A stretch of DNA of 64,000 bases from Methylocapsa aurea. Lineage in GTDB: Bacteria > Pseudomonadota > Alphaproteobacteria > Rhizobiales > Beijerinckiaceae. The notes under the pieces are model-generated. The model made no database searches. It worked only from the letters and a program-made list of their open reading frames with translations, and had not been told where the DNA came from. Position 1 is the first letter of the stretch, and each line of letters opens with the position of its first letter. Below are positions 35,141 through 43,819 of this stretch, piece after piece. The stretch lies in contig NZ_JQKO01000013.1 of the NCBI RefSeq assembly GCF_000746085.1, forward strand, positions 1 to 64,000, read 5' to 3'. Position numbers and translations under genes: made by a program.

Positions 35141-35162
35141 AGCGCGCAGCCGGCGCCGCGCT
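35141..35162 (+). terminator. Possible terminator hairpin after petC
   Basis: AGCGCG (35141-35146) pairs with CGCGCT (35157-35162) around a GC-rich 10-base loop, two bases after the petC stop. The following CCTTTGGG is only weakly T-rich, so this is a tentative call. Confidence 0.3.
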
Positions 35163-35298
35163 CCTTTGGGATGATGCTCTAGCGGCGCGCGACCCCGCCG
35201 AACCAATTGACGCGATGGCTTGCGCTTCCTATCGTTCGCGCCGTCGCTCGCCGTCCTTGATGGAGCCGGGCTATTTTCCGCCTTTCCAAGGAAACGCC

Positions 35299-37023
35299 AT
35301 GTCTTCGGCCGCAACGCCTTCCGCCGCACAGCCGGCCGCGGCGCAGCTTTCACTTCTCAATTTCGCAGGGCAAGCCAATGCTTGGCCGTTTGAGGAGGCG
35401 CGCAAGATCCTTCGCCGGGTCGAGGCCAAAGGCCAGACCGAAGTGCTCTTCGAAACCGGATATGGCCCTTCCGGCCTGCCCCATATCGGAACCTTCGGCG
35501 AGGTCGCCCGCACGACCATGGTGCGGCACGCCTTCCGGGTGCTGACGCAGGATGAGATTAAAACCCGCCTGATCGCTTTTTCGGACGATATGGACGGACT
35601 GCGCAAGGTCCCCGACAATATTCCCAACAGGGAGATGATCGCCGCCCATCTCGGCAAGCCCCTGACCGAGGTGCCCGATCCTTTTGGCGCGCATGCGAGT
35701 TTCGGCGCGCATAATAATGCGCGGTTGCGCGCCTTTCTCGACCAGTTCGGGTTCGAATATGAATTCGCCTCCGCAACTGACTACTATAATTCGGGGCGGT
35801 TCGACGCCGCGCTGCTCCACCTCCTCGCCCATTACGACGAGGTGATGGCGATCATGCTGCCGACCTTCCGCGAGGAGAGAGCGGCGACCTATTCGCCTTT
35901 CCTTCCGATCCATCCGCAAACCCGCATCGTCATGCAGGTTCCCATCGAGGCGATCGACGTCGCCGCCGGGACGCTCGCTTGGCGCGATCCGGCAACCGAC
36001 GAGCGGTTCGTGACGCCGGTGACCGGCGGCAAATGCAAGCTGCAATGGAAGCCGGATTGGGCGATGCGCTGGTATGCGCTTGGAATCGACTATGAAATGG
36101 CCGGCAAGGACTTGATCGATTCCGTCAAGCTGTCGGGCCAGATCGTCCGGGCGCTCGGCGGCGCGCCGCCGGAAGGGTTCAACTATGAATTGTTCCTCGA
36201 CGAAAAGGGACAAAAAATTTCAAAGTCGAAAGGCAATGGCCTGACCATCGAGGACTGGCTCACCTACGCCAGCCCCGAAAGTCTTTCGCTTTTCATGTAT
36301 CAGAAGCCGACCGCCGCAAAGCGGCTCTATTTCGACGCCATTCCCCGCGCCGTCGACGATTATCTGACTTTTCTCGACGCCTATCCGAGGCAGGAGATCA
36401 AGGAGCGTCTGGGCAATCCGGTCTGGCACATCCATTCGGGCGCGCCGCCCGAGCCCGAAATTCTGCGCCATGAAGGCGGCTCCGGAACCGTGATCACATT
36501 TGGCATGCTCTTGAACCTCGCCGCCGTCGCCAATAGCGAGGATCCGCAAGTGCTCTGGGCCTTTCTGCGCCGCTACGCGCCAGGCGTTTCGGGCGCCACG
36601 CACCCTCGCCTTGACCGGCTGGTGTCCTATGCGGTGCGCTATTTCCGCGATTTCGTGCGTCCGGCGAAGGCCTATCGCGCGCCGGACGATGTCGAACGCG
36701 AGGCTCTGCTCGAGCTGTCCGCGATGCTCGGCGCCCTTCCCCAAACAGCAACTGCCGAAGAGATTCAAACCGCGCTCTACGACATCGCCCGAGAAATTCC
36801 CCGCTATCAGGATATGAAAGCAAAGGGCGCCAGCCCGGAGCGTCCCGGCGTTTCGAACGATTGGTTCACCATGCTTTACGCCGTGCTGCTCGGCGAAAGC
36901 CGCGGCCCGCGTTTTGGCTCGTTCGTGGCGCTCTATGGGATCGCGGAGACCCGTAAGCTGATCGCCGATGCGCTCCAAGGCGATCTCGTGCGCGAGCATG
37001 AGACGTTTCTGGCGCAACGATAA
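35299..37023 (+). CDS. lysK: Lysine--tRNA ligase, class I
   Basis: A 574-residue class I lysyl-tRNA synthetase, the archaeal/alphaproteobacterial type unrelated to the class II LysS of most bacteria. The HIGH-like signature is PHIG (61-64) in [11 protein letters not shown]. The KMSKS-like signature is KISKSKGN (from K306). The C-terminal helical anticodon-binding region follows. ATG 35299 is preferred over the longer open frame to 35215 because AAGGAAA precedes it at good spacing and the family begins about here. Confidence 0.96.
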   Translation: MSSAATPSAAQPAAAQLSLLNFAGQANAWPFEEARKILRRVEAKGQTEVLFETGYGPSGLPHIGTFGEVARTTMVRHAFRVLTQDEIKTRLIAFSDDMDGLRKVPDNIPNREMIAAHLGKPLTEVPDPFGAHASFGAHNNARLRAFLDQFGFEYEFASATDYYNSGRFDAALLHLLAHYDEVMAIMLPTFREERAATYSPFLPIHPQTRIVMQVPIEAIDVAAGTLAWRDPATDERFVTPVTGGKCKLQWKPDWAMRWYALGIDYEMAGKDLIDSVKLSGQIVRALGGAPPEGFNYELFLDEKGQKISKSKGNGLTIEDWLTYASPESLSLFMYQKPTAAKRLYFDAIPRAVDDYLTFLDAYPRQEIKERLGNPVWHIHSGAPPEPEILRHEGGSGTVITFGMLLNLAAVANSEDPQVLWAFLRRYAPGVSGATHPRLDRLVSYAVRYFRDFVRPAKAYRAPDDVEREALLELSAMLGALPQTATAEEIQTALYDIAREIPRYQDMKAKGASPERPGVSNDWFTMLYAVLLGESRGPRFGSFVALYGIAETRKLIADALQGDLVREHETFLAQR

Positions 37024-37047
37024 ACCGGGTCCAAGGGGGAACAGAGC

Positions 37048-37692
37048 ATGGATTTTTTGGACCCGCTTGAGTTTAGCGCCGATTGGGCGCGCGCGCAGGC
37101 CGCATTGATCTTCATGCATGGGCATGGGCAAACCCGCGACGATTGCCAGGAGTTCGCCGAAAAAATCGGCTGCGATGGAATCCGCTTTCTATTTCCGCGC
37201 GCTGAAAGCGGCGGCTGGTTTCCGAAGAGCTTTCTCGAACCCGTCGAGGAGAATCAGCCCCAACTCGGGCAGTCGCTCGCGCATTATGGCGCCATCCTCG
37301 ATAGCGTTCGCGGCCGTGGGCTCGCGCTGGACCGCATCATTCTCGGCGGCTTTTCCCAAGGCGCCTGCCTCACCGCGGAGTTCCTGGTGCGCAATCCGCG
37401 ATCCTATGGCGGCGCGCTGATCCTGAGCGGCGGCTTGATGGACATTGGCGCCATCGGGCGCAGGCCCGGCTCCGGGCTCCTCGGCGTCCCGGTCTATGTC
37501 AGCGCCAGCGAGAGCGACGAACAAGCGCCGGTCGAGCGCGCCCGCGCCACGATCAAGACGCTGCAGGCCGGCGGCGCGCTGATCCGATCGCATATTTTTA
37601 CCGACCGGCCGCATGTCATCGGGGACGAGGAAATCGTCGAGGCGCGCAAGCTACTGGCCGAGGTGAAGCAAGCCGCCGAGACGGCTGCCTAG
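37048..37692 (+). CDS. Carboxylesterase/phospholipase-type alpha/beta hydrolase
   Basis: A 214-residue alpha/beta hydrolase of the YpfH/phospholipase-carboxylesterase group. The nucleophile is S103 in LGGFSQGACL. The oxyanion segment is FMHGHGQTRDD. A likely acid (SASESDEQ) and His (RPHVIGDEE) complete the triad. It likely hydrolyses short-chain esters or lysophospholipids; the substrate is unknown. It lies 24 bp after lysK, probably on the same transcript. The TAG stop (37690-37692) runs into an R4 repeat that starts at 37691. Confidence 0.9.
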   Translation: MDFLDPLEFSADWARAQAALIFMHGHGQTRDDCQEFAEKIGCDGIRFLFPRAESGGWFPKSFLEPVEENQPQLGQSLAHYGAILDSVRGRGLALDRIILGGFSQGACLTAEFLVRNPRSYGGALILSGGLMDIGAIGRRPGSGLLGVPVYVSASESDEQAPVERARATIKTLQAGGALIRSHIFTDRPHVIGDEEIVEARKLLAEVKQAAETAA

Positions 37693-37806
37693 ATCACGAT
37701 GCTTTTAGATGGAAACATCCGAAAGCATGAAACGTGATCTATTGTTGAGAAGAGAGTGGGATTTGACGCGAAAAACCGGAGTCCACTTTTTCGCATCCCG
37801 CTCTAA
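37691..37806. repeat. Palindromic intergenic repeat, family R4
   Basis: Same sequence and orientation as 22594-22709, with only a handful of differences (for example GAGAGTGGGATTTGACG here against GAGAGCGGGATTTAACG). It fills the gap between the esterase and the DUF952 gene. Its first bases lie in the esterase stop codon. Confidence 0.95.
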
Positions 37807-37842
37807 CTCACCGAGAATTTGCGCCAAGGAGCGAAATTGATA

Positions 37843-38187
37843 ATGGCATTGATTTACAAGATTGCTCCAGCGGCGCTGTGGCGCAAAGCTCAGGACAAAG
37901 GCCGCTTCGAAGGCGCGCCTGTCGATATCGCCGACGGCTTCATTCATTTCTCCACCGCCGAACAGGCGCAAGAGACCGCCGCAAAATATTTCGCCGGGCA
38001 GGACGACCTCGTCCTCATCGCCGTGGACCCGGAAATCCTCGGCGAAGAACTCCGCTTCGAGCCCTCGCGCGGCGGCGCGCTTTTCCCGCATCTTCACGGG
38101 CCATTGCCCCATGACGCCGTGGTTTGGGTGAAACCACTCCCGCTCCAGCCGGACGGCGGCCATGATTTCGCTGGCCTTCTCGACTAG
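37843..38187 (+). CDS. DUF952 domain protein
   Basis: A 114-residue protein of the DUF952 family (MALIYKIAPAALWRKA; DGFIHFSTAEQAQETA; ALFPHLHGPLPHDAV), a small fold distantly similar to enzyme-like barrels but without assigned function. ATG 37843 has AAGGAG (37826-37831) upstream at a spacing of 11; an in-frame start at 37819 would overlap that site. In many Rhizobiales this gene is next to pyrD. Here pyrD is 9.6 kb away. Confidence 0.9.
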   Translation: MALIYKIAPAALWRKAQDKGRFEGAPVDIADGFIHFSTAEQAQETAAKYFAGQDDLVLIAVDPEILGEELRFEPSRGGALFPHLHGPLPHDAVVWVKPLPLQPDGGHDFAGLLD

Positions 38188-38227
38188 CCGAAAAAGAATG
38201 GCGCAGCTATCGCTAAGTATAGGACAA

Positions 38228-38248
38228 GTGCGCGATCGCACCTTTTTT
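38228..38248 (+). terminator. Rho-independent terminator
   Basis: GTGCG-CGAT-CGCAC followed by a C and a run of six T. It lies 41 bp after the DUF952 gene. The stem is short but GC-rich, and the T-run is clear. Confidence 0.55.
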
Positions 38249-38411
38249 GATTTAATAGGATAGTAAGGTCTCCTCTTGTAAACATAATTTGAAGCGCCTT
38301 CCCTTAGATGAACTTATCCGGCGTCTAAGAATTCACTCAAGATGCGTATCTTGATGCTGATCTCGGCACGACGCCGCTGCTTTCTTGGATCGCGCTGCAA
38401 GGGAGGTTTTC

Positions 38412-38555
38412 ATGTCTGAAACCTGGGGAGTGATATCATTCTGGGTGCGCTTGTGGACCTTCTGCTGGCTGGTGATCGGCAGATTCGCCGGGATCATGTT
38501 GGGCAAACTGGTCAGGCAGGCTCCATATACTTTCATGTGGAAAAGAAGGCAGTAA
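38412..38555 (+). CDS. Small membrane protein (47 aa), unrecognised
   Basis: A 47-residue peptide starting MSETWGVISFWVRLW and ending FMWKRRQ. The core (about residues 7-38) is rich in Trp, Phe, Leu, Ile and Val and can form one membrane helix, with a positively charged C-terminus. AAGGGAGG (about 38399-38406) sits 5 bases before ATG 38412. Upstream is a terminator and an AT-richer, promoter-like 160 bp, and no other gene uses this stretch. I do not know this protein. It may be an independently expressed single-gene unit. A frame on the opposite strand covers the same DNA but has no good start. Confidence 0.6.
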   Translation: MSETWGVISFWVRLWTFCWLVIGRFAGIMLGKLVRQAPYTFMWKRRQ

Positions 38556-38686
38556 CCGCCGCTCTCCGTTCCTGAGCCGCGCCTATCAACGCGAAACAAG
38601 TTGCGGCGCCGGCGCCGGCGCCGCCTCGGCAATCGCTCTATTCCACTTGCGCTTCGGATCATGCGCAACGACCGGACCTACCCGCG

Positions 38687-39241
38687 ATGACCTGCGACAA
38701 GATCATGCTGATCCGGCACTCGGAAAGGCCGAGCCCAGACAAGAAATTTCGCGGCGTGTCGTTAGATGGCCGCAAGAACAAGGAGGGGCTCACCGTCCGC
38801 GGCTGGCAACGCGCCGGCGCCCTCGTTCGTTTTTTCGCGCCGATCGACAATCGGTTCGCTCACCCGGCCCTGGCGACGCCCAAGGCGCTGTTCGCTTGCA
38901 AAGCGGGGCCGCTCGCGCCGAGCCTTCGGCCACAGCACACTTTGTGGCCGCTCGCCGAACTGCTTCAGCTTGACATTGACGTCGACTATTACGAAGGCGA
39001 GGAGCCAGCCCTCGTCGAGAAAGCAATGGCCAGTCCCGGCCCCGCCTTGATCGCCTGGAAACATCTCACCATGCATAAGATCGCCAACGCGATCCTCGGC
39101 GACCAGACGACCGCGCCGCAATATTGGCCTTTCGAGCGCGTCGATCTGGTGTGGATTTTTGACCGGCGCGGCGACGGCTGGACTTTTGCGCAAGCTCCGC
39201 AACTCCTCCTCGCCGGCGATCGCGCCGATGTGGTTGCATAG
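38687..39241 (+). CDS. Histidine phosphatase family protein
   Basis: A 184-residue protein with the N-terminal RH motif of histidine phosphatases (MLIRHSER, 7-14) and an LTVRGWQRAGAL segment equivalent to the LTxxGxxQA motif. A candidate second histidine is in the WKHLTMHKIANAI region. It lacks a fully standard HGxxxR C-terminal motif, so it may be a divergent phosphatase. Substrate unknown. It precedes nadK by 94 bp on the same strand. Confidence 0.75.
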   Translation: MTCDKIMLIRHSERPSPDKKFRGVSLDGRKNKEGLTVRGWQRAGALVRFFAPIDNRFAHPALATPKALFACKAGPLAPSLRPQHTLWPLAELLQLDIDVDYYEGEEPALVEKAMASPGPALIAWKHLTMHKIANAILGDQTTAPQYWPFERVDLVWIFDRRGDGWTFAQAPQLLLAGDRADVVA

Positions 39242-39334
39242 AGACATTATGCTCCAGCCCCCGCCCCGCAGGGCGGGTTTACGGCGGGGATCGCTTGCGG
39301 CTATGTCAAGGCTCTGCTGCTGGAGCTCGAAAAC

Positions 39335-40126
39335 ATGGCCGCTGGCAAGGGCGCAAAACATCGCTTTGAGCGCATCGCTTTCCTGTCTTCCGGCGCGCCG
39401 GAGGCCAACGCAGCGCAAGCGGAACTCATCGAGCGTTACGGCAACGTCGATCCGGACGCCGCCGACGTCATCGTCGCGCTCGGCGGCGACGGCCTCATGT
39501 TGCAGTCGCTGCATCGCTTCATGGGAACGAATAAGCCGATCTATGGGATGAACCGAGGCTCCGTCGGCTTTCTCATGAATGAATTTCGCGGCGCGAAGCT
39601 CGAGCAGCGCCTTGACCAGGCGGAAGCCTCGGTGGTGCATCCCTTGCTGATGAGCGCGACCGACACGCAGGGCAAAACCACCAAGGCCAGGGCGATCAAT
39701 GAAGTTTCGCTGCTGCGCCAATCCTATCAAGCTGCAAAGATGCGCATCTTGATCGACGGCAAGGAGCGGCTCGGCGAACTCATCGCCGACGGCCTCCTCG
39801 TCGCGACGCCGGTCGGTTCAACCGCCTATAATCTTTCGGTGCATGGCCCAATTCTGCCCCTCGACGCGACGATGATGGTTTTAACGCCGATCTCGGCGTT
39901 CCGGCCGCGGCTCTGGCGCGGCGCGCTGTTGCCCGACAAGGCGCATGTCACGATCGACATTCTCGAAGCCGACAAGCGTCCCGTCGCCGCCGTCGCAGAT
40001 AATTTGGAGCTGAGCCACGTCGTCAACGTGACGGTCGAGATGGATCATGCGACCGATCTCGTTCTCCTCCATGATCCGGGCCATTCGCTGAACGAGCGCA
40101 TCTTGCGCGAACAGTTCGGATATTGA
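39335..40126 (+). CDS. nadK: NAD kinase
   Basis: A 263-residue ATP-NAD kinase producing NADP+. The conserved ALGGDGLML (GGDG motif, about residue 48-56) and [12 protein letters not shown] (NAD-binding) segments are present, along with [19 protein letters not shown]. Length fits the compact alphaproteobacterial form. The stop is followed three bases later by the start of a Nudix gene, a close pairing that suggests a shared nucleotide-cofactor role. Confidence 0.96.
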   Translation: MAAGKGAKHRFERIAFLSSGAPEANAAQAELIERYGNVDPDAADVIVALGGDGLMLQSLHRFMGTNKPIYGMNRGSVGFLMNEFRGAKLEQRLDQAEASVVHPLLMSATDTQGKTTKARAINEVSLLRQSYQAAKMRILIDGKERLGELIADGLLVATPVGSTAYNLSVHGPILPLDATMMVLTPISAFRPRLWRGALLPDKAHVTIDILEADKRPVAAVADNLELSHVVNVTVEMDHATDLVLLHDPGHSLNERILREQFGY

Positions 40127-40129
40127 AGC

Positions 40130-40744
40130 ATGAGCGAGAAGATCCGCATCCTCGCACGGCAAACCCTTTCGCGGGGACACGGCCTGTTGGAAAAAATCAC
40201 GCTTGAGCGCAGGCGCTTCGACGGCCGCCTGCAAAACCTATGGCGAGAGGTTTATGATGCCGGCGACGGCGCCGCGATTCTCCTTTATGACCGGAGCCGC
40301 TCGACGGTGGTCCTGGTGCGCCAGTTCCGGCTGCCTGCCTTTCTCGGAGCCGGAAAGGAAAGCCTCATCGAAGTCTGCGCCGGCAGGCTTGAAGGCGAGA
40401 ACGCCGAGCGCCGCATCATGCAGGAGGCCGAGGAGGAAACCGGCTTTGCGATCCGCCATCCGCGCCGGCTCTTCGAGGCCTATATGAGTCCGGGAAGTTT
40501 TGCCGAAAAGCTCACTTTTTTCGTCGCGGAATATGCGGCGCGCGACCGGACCGGCCAGGGCGGCGGGATTGAAGCCGAGGGCGAGGATATCGAAATTCTG
40601 GAGCCAACGCTCGATGAAGCGCTTTTGATGATCGAGCGCGGCGAAATCATCGACGCCAAGACGATTCTGCTGCTGCAATACGCCAAGCTCGCCGGCCTCA
40701 TGCGCGAGGGCGCGCCTGAACGCGAGCCTGACGCCGATGGATGA
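40130..40744 (+). CDS. NUDIX hydrolase, NudK-like (GDP-mannose/ADP-sugar pyrophosphatase group)
   Basis: A 204-residue Nudix protein resembling NudK. The Nudix region is AGRLEGENAERRIMQEAEEET followed by GF. Relative to the standard box it is one residue shorter, and Gln replaces the usual Arg before the first catalytic Glu. The EAEEET glutamates that bind metal are retained, and NudK itself is variable at that Arg. Family segments VLVRQFRLPA and FEAYMSPGSFAEKLTFF match NudK/AdpP. It is translated directly after nadK. Confidence 0.88.
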   Translation: MSEKIRILARQTLSRGHGLLEKITLERRRFDGRLQNLWREVYDAGDGAAILLYDRSRSTVVLVRQFRLPAFLGAGKESLIEVCAGRLEGENAERRIMQEAEEETGFAIRHPRRLFEAYMSPGSFAEKLTFFVAEYAARDRTGQGGGIEAEGEDIEILEPTLDEALLMIERGEIIDAKTILLLQYAKLAGLMREGAPEREPDADG

Positions 40745-40759
40745 AGCCGAGTTGGGCCG

Positions 40760-41266
40760 ATGAGCGATCGGAGCCAAACCGAAGAGACGCCGGAGCCGCG
40801 CCGCCATCCGCGCGGCGGGCTCTATTTTGAGGATTTCATCGTCGGCGCGAGGATCGAGCATCGCTTGTCCAAAACCGTCACTCAGATGGACAATATGCTG
40901 TTCTCCAACATGACGCTCAATCCACAGCCGCTCCATATCGACGCGCATTTTTGCGCGACGGAAACGCAATGGGGTCGGCCCTTGATAAACTCTCTCTACA
41001 CGCTCGGCCTGATGATCGGCATTTCGGTGAACGATCTGACGCTCGGCACCACGATCGCCAATCTTGGAATGACCGAGGTCAAGTTTCCAGCGCCCTTGTT
41101 CGAAGGCGACACGCTGCATGCGACAAGCGAGGTTATGGCAAAGCGCCTGTCGAAATCGAGGGCCGACGCCGGCATTGTCGAATTGCTTCACCGCGCCTAT
41201 CAGCAGGAGGGAAAGCTCGTCGCCGAGTGCCGCCGCCAAGCTCTTATGAAAGTCAGGCCTTCGTGA
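40760..41266 (+). CDS. MaoC-like dehydratase (single hot-dog domain)
   Basis: A 168-residue MaoC-family hydratase/dehydratase. The hot-dog core contains the hydratase motif NPQPLHIDAHFCATETQWGR (N-x-x-P-x-H-x-D), followed by PLINSLYTLGLMIGISVNDL. These enzymes add or remove water across a CoA-bound double bond. It is directly followed (38 bp) by a CitE-type CoA-ester lyase, so the two probably work on consecutive C4-C5 acyl-CoA intermediates, for example mesaconyl- or methylmalyl-CoA (inference). Confidence 0.9.
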   Translation: MSDRSQTEETPEPRRHPRGGLYFEDFIVGARIEHRLSKTVTQMDNMLFSNMTLNPQPLHIDAHFCATETQWGRPLINSLYTLGLMIGISVNDLTLGTTIANLGMTEVKFPAPLFEGDTLHATSEVMAKRLSKSRADAGIVELLHRAYQQEGKLVAECRRQALMKVRPS

Positions 41267-41304
41267 CGGAGCGGCTTTCCTAAACCTCGCCAAGCAGGAT
41301 CGCC

Positions 41305-42192
41305 ATGCGCTCGCAGCTTTTCGTTCCGGCCGATAGCGAAAAGAAACTCGAGAAAGGGTTGGCGAGCGGCGCCGATTGCCTGTTTCTCGACCTTGAAGAT
41401 TCAGTGGCGCTGGGCGCCAAACCCAAGGCGCGGCGCCTCGCCGCCGAGTTTCTCGCAGAGGCGCAGCGCAGGTCCCCCCGTCCGCTGCTCTATGTGCGCG
41501 TCAATGGATTGGAAAGCGGCCTGATCGAAACCGATCTCGAGGCCGTGGCGGAGGGCGCCCCCGACGGCGTCGTTCTCCCCAAATGCGTCAATGGCGCAGC
41601 GCTCCAGCATCTTGGCGCCATGCTCGCCGTGAAGGAGGCGCAAGCCGACCTCGCCGATGGCGCGATTAAAATCATCCCCATTGTCACGGAGACAGCGGCT
41701 GCGCTCTTCAACATGGGAACTTATGCGGGCGCCAGCCAACGCCTCGCCGGCCTGACATGGGGCGCCGAGGATCTCGCCGCTTGCCTTGGCGCCGAGGAAA
41801 ACCGCGATGAGGACGGCGCCTATAGAGGCCCCTATGCGCTCGCCCGAAACCTCACCCTGCTGGCGGCGAGCGCGGCCGATGTCCCGGCGATCGACACGGT
41901 CTATCTAAACTTTCGCGATCTCGCCGGGTTTCGCTTGGAATGCGCGGCGGCGCGGCGCGACGGCTTTATCGGAAAGATGGCGATTCATCCGGCCCAGGTC
42001 GAAATCATCAACGAGGTTTTCACGCCATCAGAAGCAAGCATCGCCAGGGCGCACGCCGTCGTCGCCGCTTTCGCGGCCGACCCGGAAGCCGGCGTCGTCA
42101 GCCTGGAAGGCGAGATGCTCGACGCGCCGCATTTGAAACGCGCTAGGCGGCTGCTGGAGCGTTTTTCCAATAAGAGCTGGAGCGCGTCCTAG
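41305..42192 (+). CDS. HpcH/HpaI aldolase, CitE-like CoA-ester lyase or malyl-CoA thioesterase
   Basis: A 295-residue TIM-barrel enzyme of the CitE group. RSQLFVPADSEKKLEKG opens the barrel. LFLDLEDSV, LYVRVNGLES, IPIVTETAAA and TWGAEDLAA provide the CoA and Mg2+ sites, and KMAIHPAQVEIINEVF is the C-terminal signature. Candidates are (S)-citramalyl- or malyl-CoA lyase, or the related (3S)-malyl-CoA thioesterase; sequence by eye does not separate them. Cotranscribed with the MaoC gene before it. Both could serve a serine-cycle/ethylmalonyl-CoA-type C1 or acetate metabolism if the organism is a methylotroph. Confidence 0.88.
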   Translation: MRSQLFVPADSEKKLEKGLASGADCLFLDLEDSVALGAKPKARRLAAEFLAEAQRRSPRPLLYVRVNGLESGLIETDLEAVAEGAPDGVVLPKCVNGAALQHLGAMLAVKEAQADLADGAIKIIPIVTETAAALFNMGTYAGASQRLAGLTWGAEDLAACLGAEENRDEDGAYRGPYALARNLTLLAASAADVPAIDTVYLNFRDLAGFRLECAAARRDGFIGKMAIHPAQVEIINEVFTPSEASIARAHAVVAAFAADPEAGVVSLEGEMLDAPHLKRARRLLERFSNKSWSAS

Positions 42193-42223
42193 TCAAAGGG
42201 GGAAGATGGACATGCGACTTGGC

Positions 42224-42586
42224 TCAAGGCTGGCCGGCGGGCGTGATCGACACGGATTCTCCGCAGCCGCACGCGCCAGTCTGGTTCGGATTCTGGAACT
42301 GGAAGCTCGACGCGAATTTGCTTGCCTCGAAATCCAGCTTGGTGCCAAGCAGAAACATCAGATCCGCTGGCGCAATCAGAATTTTCACGCCTTGGTCTTC
42401 GACCACTTCATCGCCGGCTTGAATTTCATCCGCGAGATCAAGCGTATAGGACATCCCGGCGCAGCCGCCATTCTTCACGCCGACCTTAATGCCGGCGACG
42501 GGCCGGCCAGCCGCTTCAATCAGATGGCGCGCCCGCGCGGCCGCGGCTTCGCTCAAGGAGACGACCGCAAATTGTGAATTTGGCAT
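42224..42586 (-). CDS. sufA: Iron-sulfur cluster assembly A-type carrier (SufA/IscA family)
   Basis: A 120-residue HesB/IscA-like protein that carries Fe-S clusters. The three conserved cysteines are in NGGCAGMSY and GACGCGES. ATG 42586 has GGAGGG immediately upstream. The longer open frame to 42730 runs back through an R3 repeat and is not used. No other suf or isc genes are adjacent in this window. The CitE gene ends convergently 31 bp away. Confidence 0.92.
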   Translation of the reverse strand: MPNSQFAVVSLSEAAAARARHLIEAAGRPVAGIKVGVKNGGCAGMSYTLDLADEIQAGDEVVEDQGVKILIAPADLMFLLGTKLDFEASKFASSFQFQNPNQTGACGCGESVSITPAGQP

Positions 42587-42655
42587 AAGCCCTCCGTTCG
42601 CCCGGATCCCGTCCTGGACGCTATCCCTATACATAGGCGGCCGATAGCGATTGTT

Positions 42656-42708
42656 TAGAGCATGATGCCGAAAAGTGGAAATCGGCTTTCGGACGACATC
42701 ATGCTCTA
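42656..42708. repeat. Palindromic intergenic repeat, family R3 (half copy)
   Basis: TAGAGCATGATGCCGAAAAG...CATCATGCTCTAG: only the GAGCATGATG/CATCATGCTC module of R3. Its right end provides the TAG stop of the AraC-type regulator on the minus strand (42706-42708). Confidence 0.95.
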
Positions 42709-43665
42709 GCTTCGCTGGCTGGCGCGCCACTTGGCGGGGCTGGCGCCGACGAGCGCCTTGAAGGCCCGGCTAAAGGCGGCGACATCCTGATACCCGACAT
42801 CAGCCGCGATTGCCGCAAGGCCGCGATCCGTTTCACGTAAGATGCGGCAGGCCACATTCATGCGCCAGCTCGCTACATAAGACATCGCGGTCTGTCCTGT
42901 CGTCTCGCGAAACCTCGCGGCGAAACGCGACGGCGACATGGCTATGGCTTCGGCCAATGACGCTACCGTCCAAGGCGCGCCCGGACACTGATGGATCTGC
43001 GAAAGCGCCTTTCCGATCCTGGGGTCATCAAGGGCTTTGAACCAGCCGGGACCCTCCGCTCCCTCTCGCTGCCGGTACGATCTGATCGCCTCGGCGCAGA
43101 ACACCTCCAGCAACCTTGACGCGGTGAAGCTGCCGCGGCGGCCGTGCGCCAGCTCCATCCCCAGCATTTCGGCCGCGCGCATCAGCATCGGATTGGCGTC
43201 AGGTCCGCCCGTCTTGACTTTCAGCACCGGCGGCAGAGCCGCCAGCATGGGATTGAGGGGCGCGCTCCGCAAGAGAAAGACGCCACAGACGAGTTCGGTC
43301 CCGATGGATTTGGTCGTCGCCTTCCCTGAACCTTGGCCTTTCAGGATGTGCGCCAGCGAAATGGGCTTGGCCTTCGATCCGAACGACATGCGATGGGGCG
43401 CGCCGCTTGGGCAGATCGCGACCTCCTCCGCCTCTACGTGGGCGGGCTCACGGCCGTTATGGCGCAAATGGAACTCGCCGCGCCGCACGAGATGGAATGG
43501 CAGGACGCGGACGTCCAATCCAACGCCGATCATCTGCCGCAGCATTGCTTCACCGGGAACGTCGATGGCCCAAGGCGGCTCATAGGCCTCATGCAGCAGC
43601 ACGCTGCCGGAGATCCGCAAATCCTCGAGCGCATCGTTGAATGGGCTAGACGTCGCAATTGGCAT
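42706..43665 (-). CDS. AraC-family transcriptional regulator
   Basis: A 319-residue regulator with an N-terminal cupin-like ligand-binding domain (about 1-190, AraC_binding/cupin_6 type, CPSGAPHRMSFG) and a C-terminal double helix-turn-helix (about 225-315, with WTVASLAEAIAMSPSRFAARF and the IAADVGYQDVAAFSRAFK signature). It is transcribed divergently from a MAPEG-family gene, and so is likely to control it, by analogy with many AraC regulators of adjacent detoxification genes. The stop codon comes from an R3 repeat. Confidence 0.93.
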   Translation of the reverse strand: MPIATSSPFNDALEDLRISGSVLLHEAYEPPWAIDVPGEAMLRQMIGVGLDVRVLPFHLVRRGEFHLRHNGREPAHVEAEEVAICPSGAPHRMSFGSKAKPISLAHILKGQGSGKATTKSIGTELVCGVFLLRSAPLNPMLAALPPVLKVKTGGPDANPMLMRAAEMLGMELAHGRRGSFTASRLLEVFCAEAIRSYRQREGAEGPGWFKALDDPRIGKALSQIHQCPGAPWTVASLAEAIAMSPSRFAARFRETTGQTAMSYVASWRMNVACRILRETDRGLAAIAADVGYQDVAAFSRAFKALVGASPAKWRASQRS

Positions 43666-43819
43666 AGTATCTATTTTGATTCAAAGTGATCGTTTCTGCA
43701 ATAAATTTGCTAGTATTCGATATATAAGCGATCAAACTCTGCGGCTACCCTCAAGCCACGGTCGAACGTTCGTCCACAACGGATATCGAACAAAGCGGCC
43801 TGGACGAAAGGAAAAAGTC
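43666..43819. promoter_or_regulatory. Divergent promoter region between AraC regulator and MAPEG gene
   Basis: A 154-bp AT-richer gap. It contains a perfect 10-base palindrome CGAACGTTCG (43763-43772) and an imperfect inverted pair GATCGTTT...AAGCGATC (about 43688-43735) flanking TTGCTAGTATTCGATATATAA. These are plausible operator or promoter elements for the AraC regulator; no binding-site consensus is known to me. GGAAAAAGTC supplies the MAPEG ribosome-binding site. Confidence 0.4.

Noticed and set aside
38333-38668. 111-residue minus-strand frame covering the 47-residue peptide gene
   Set aside because: Its sequence contains a run of eight arginines and no plausible ribosome-binding site; the plus-strand peptide has a strong one.
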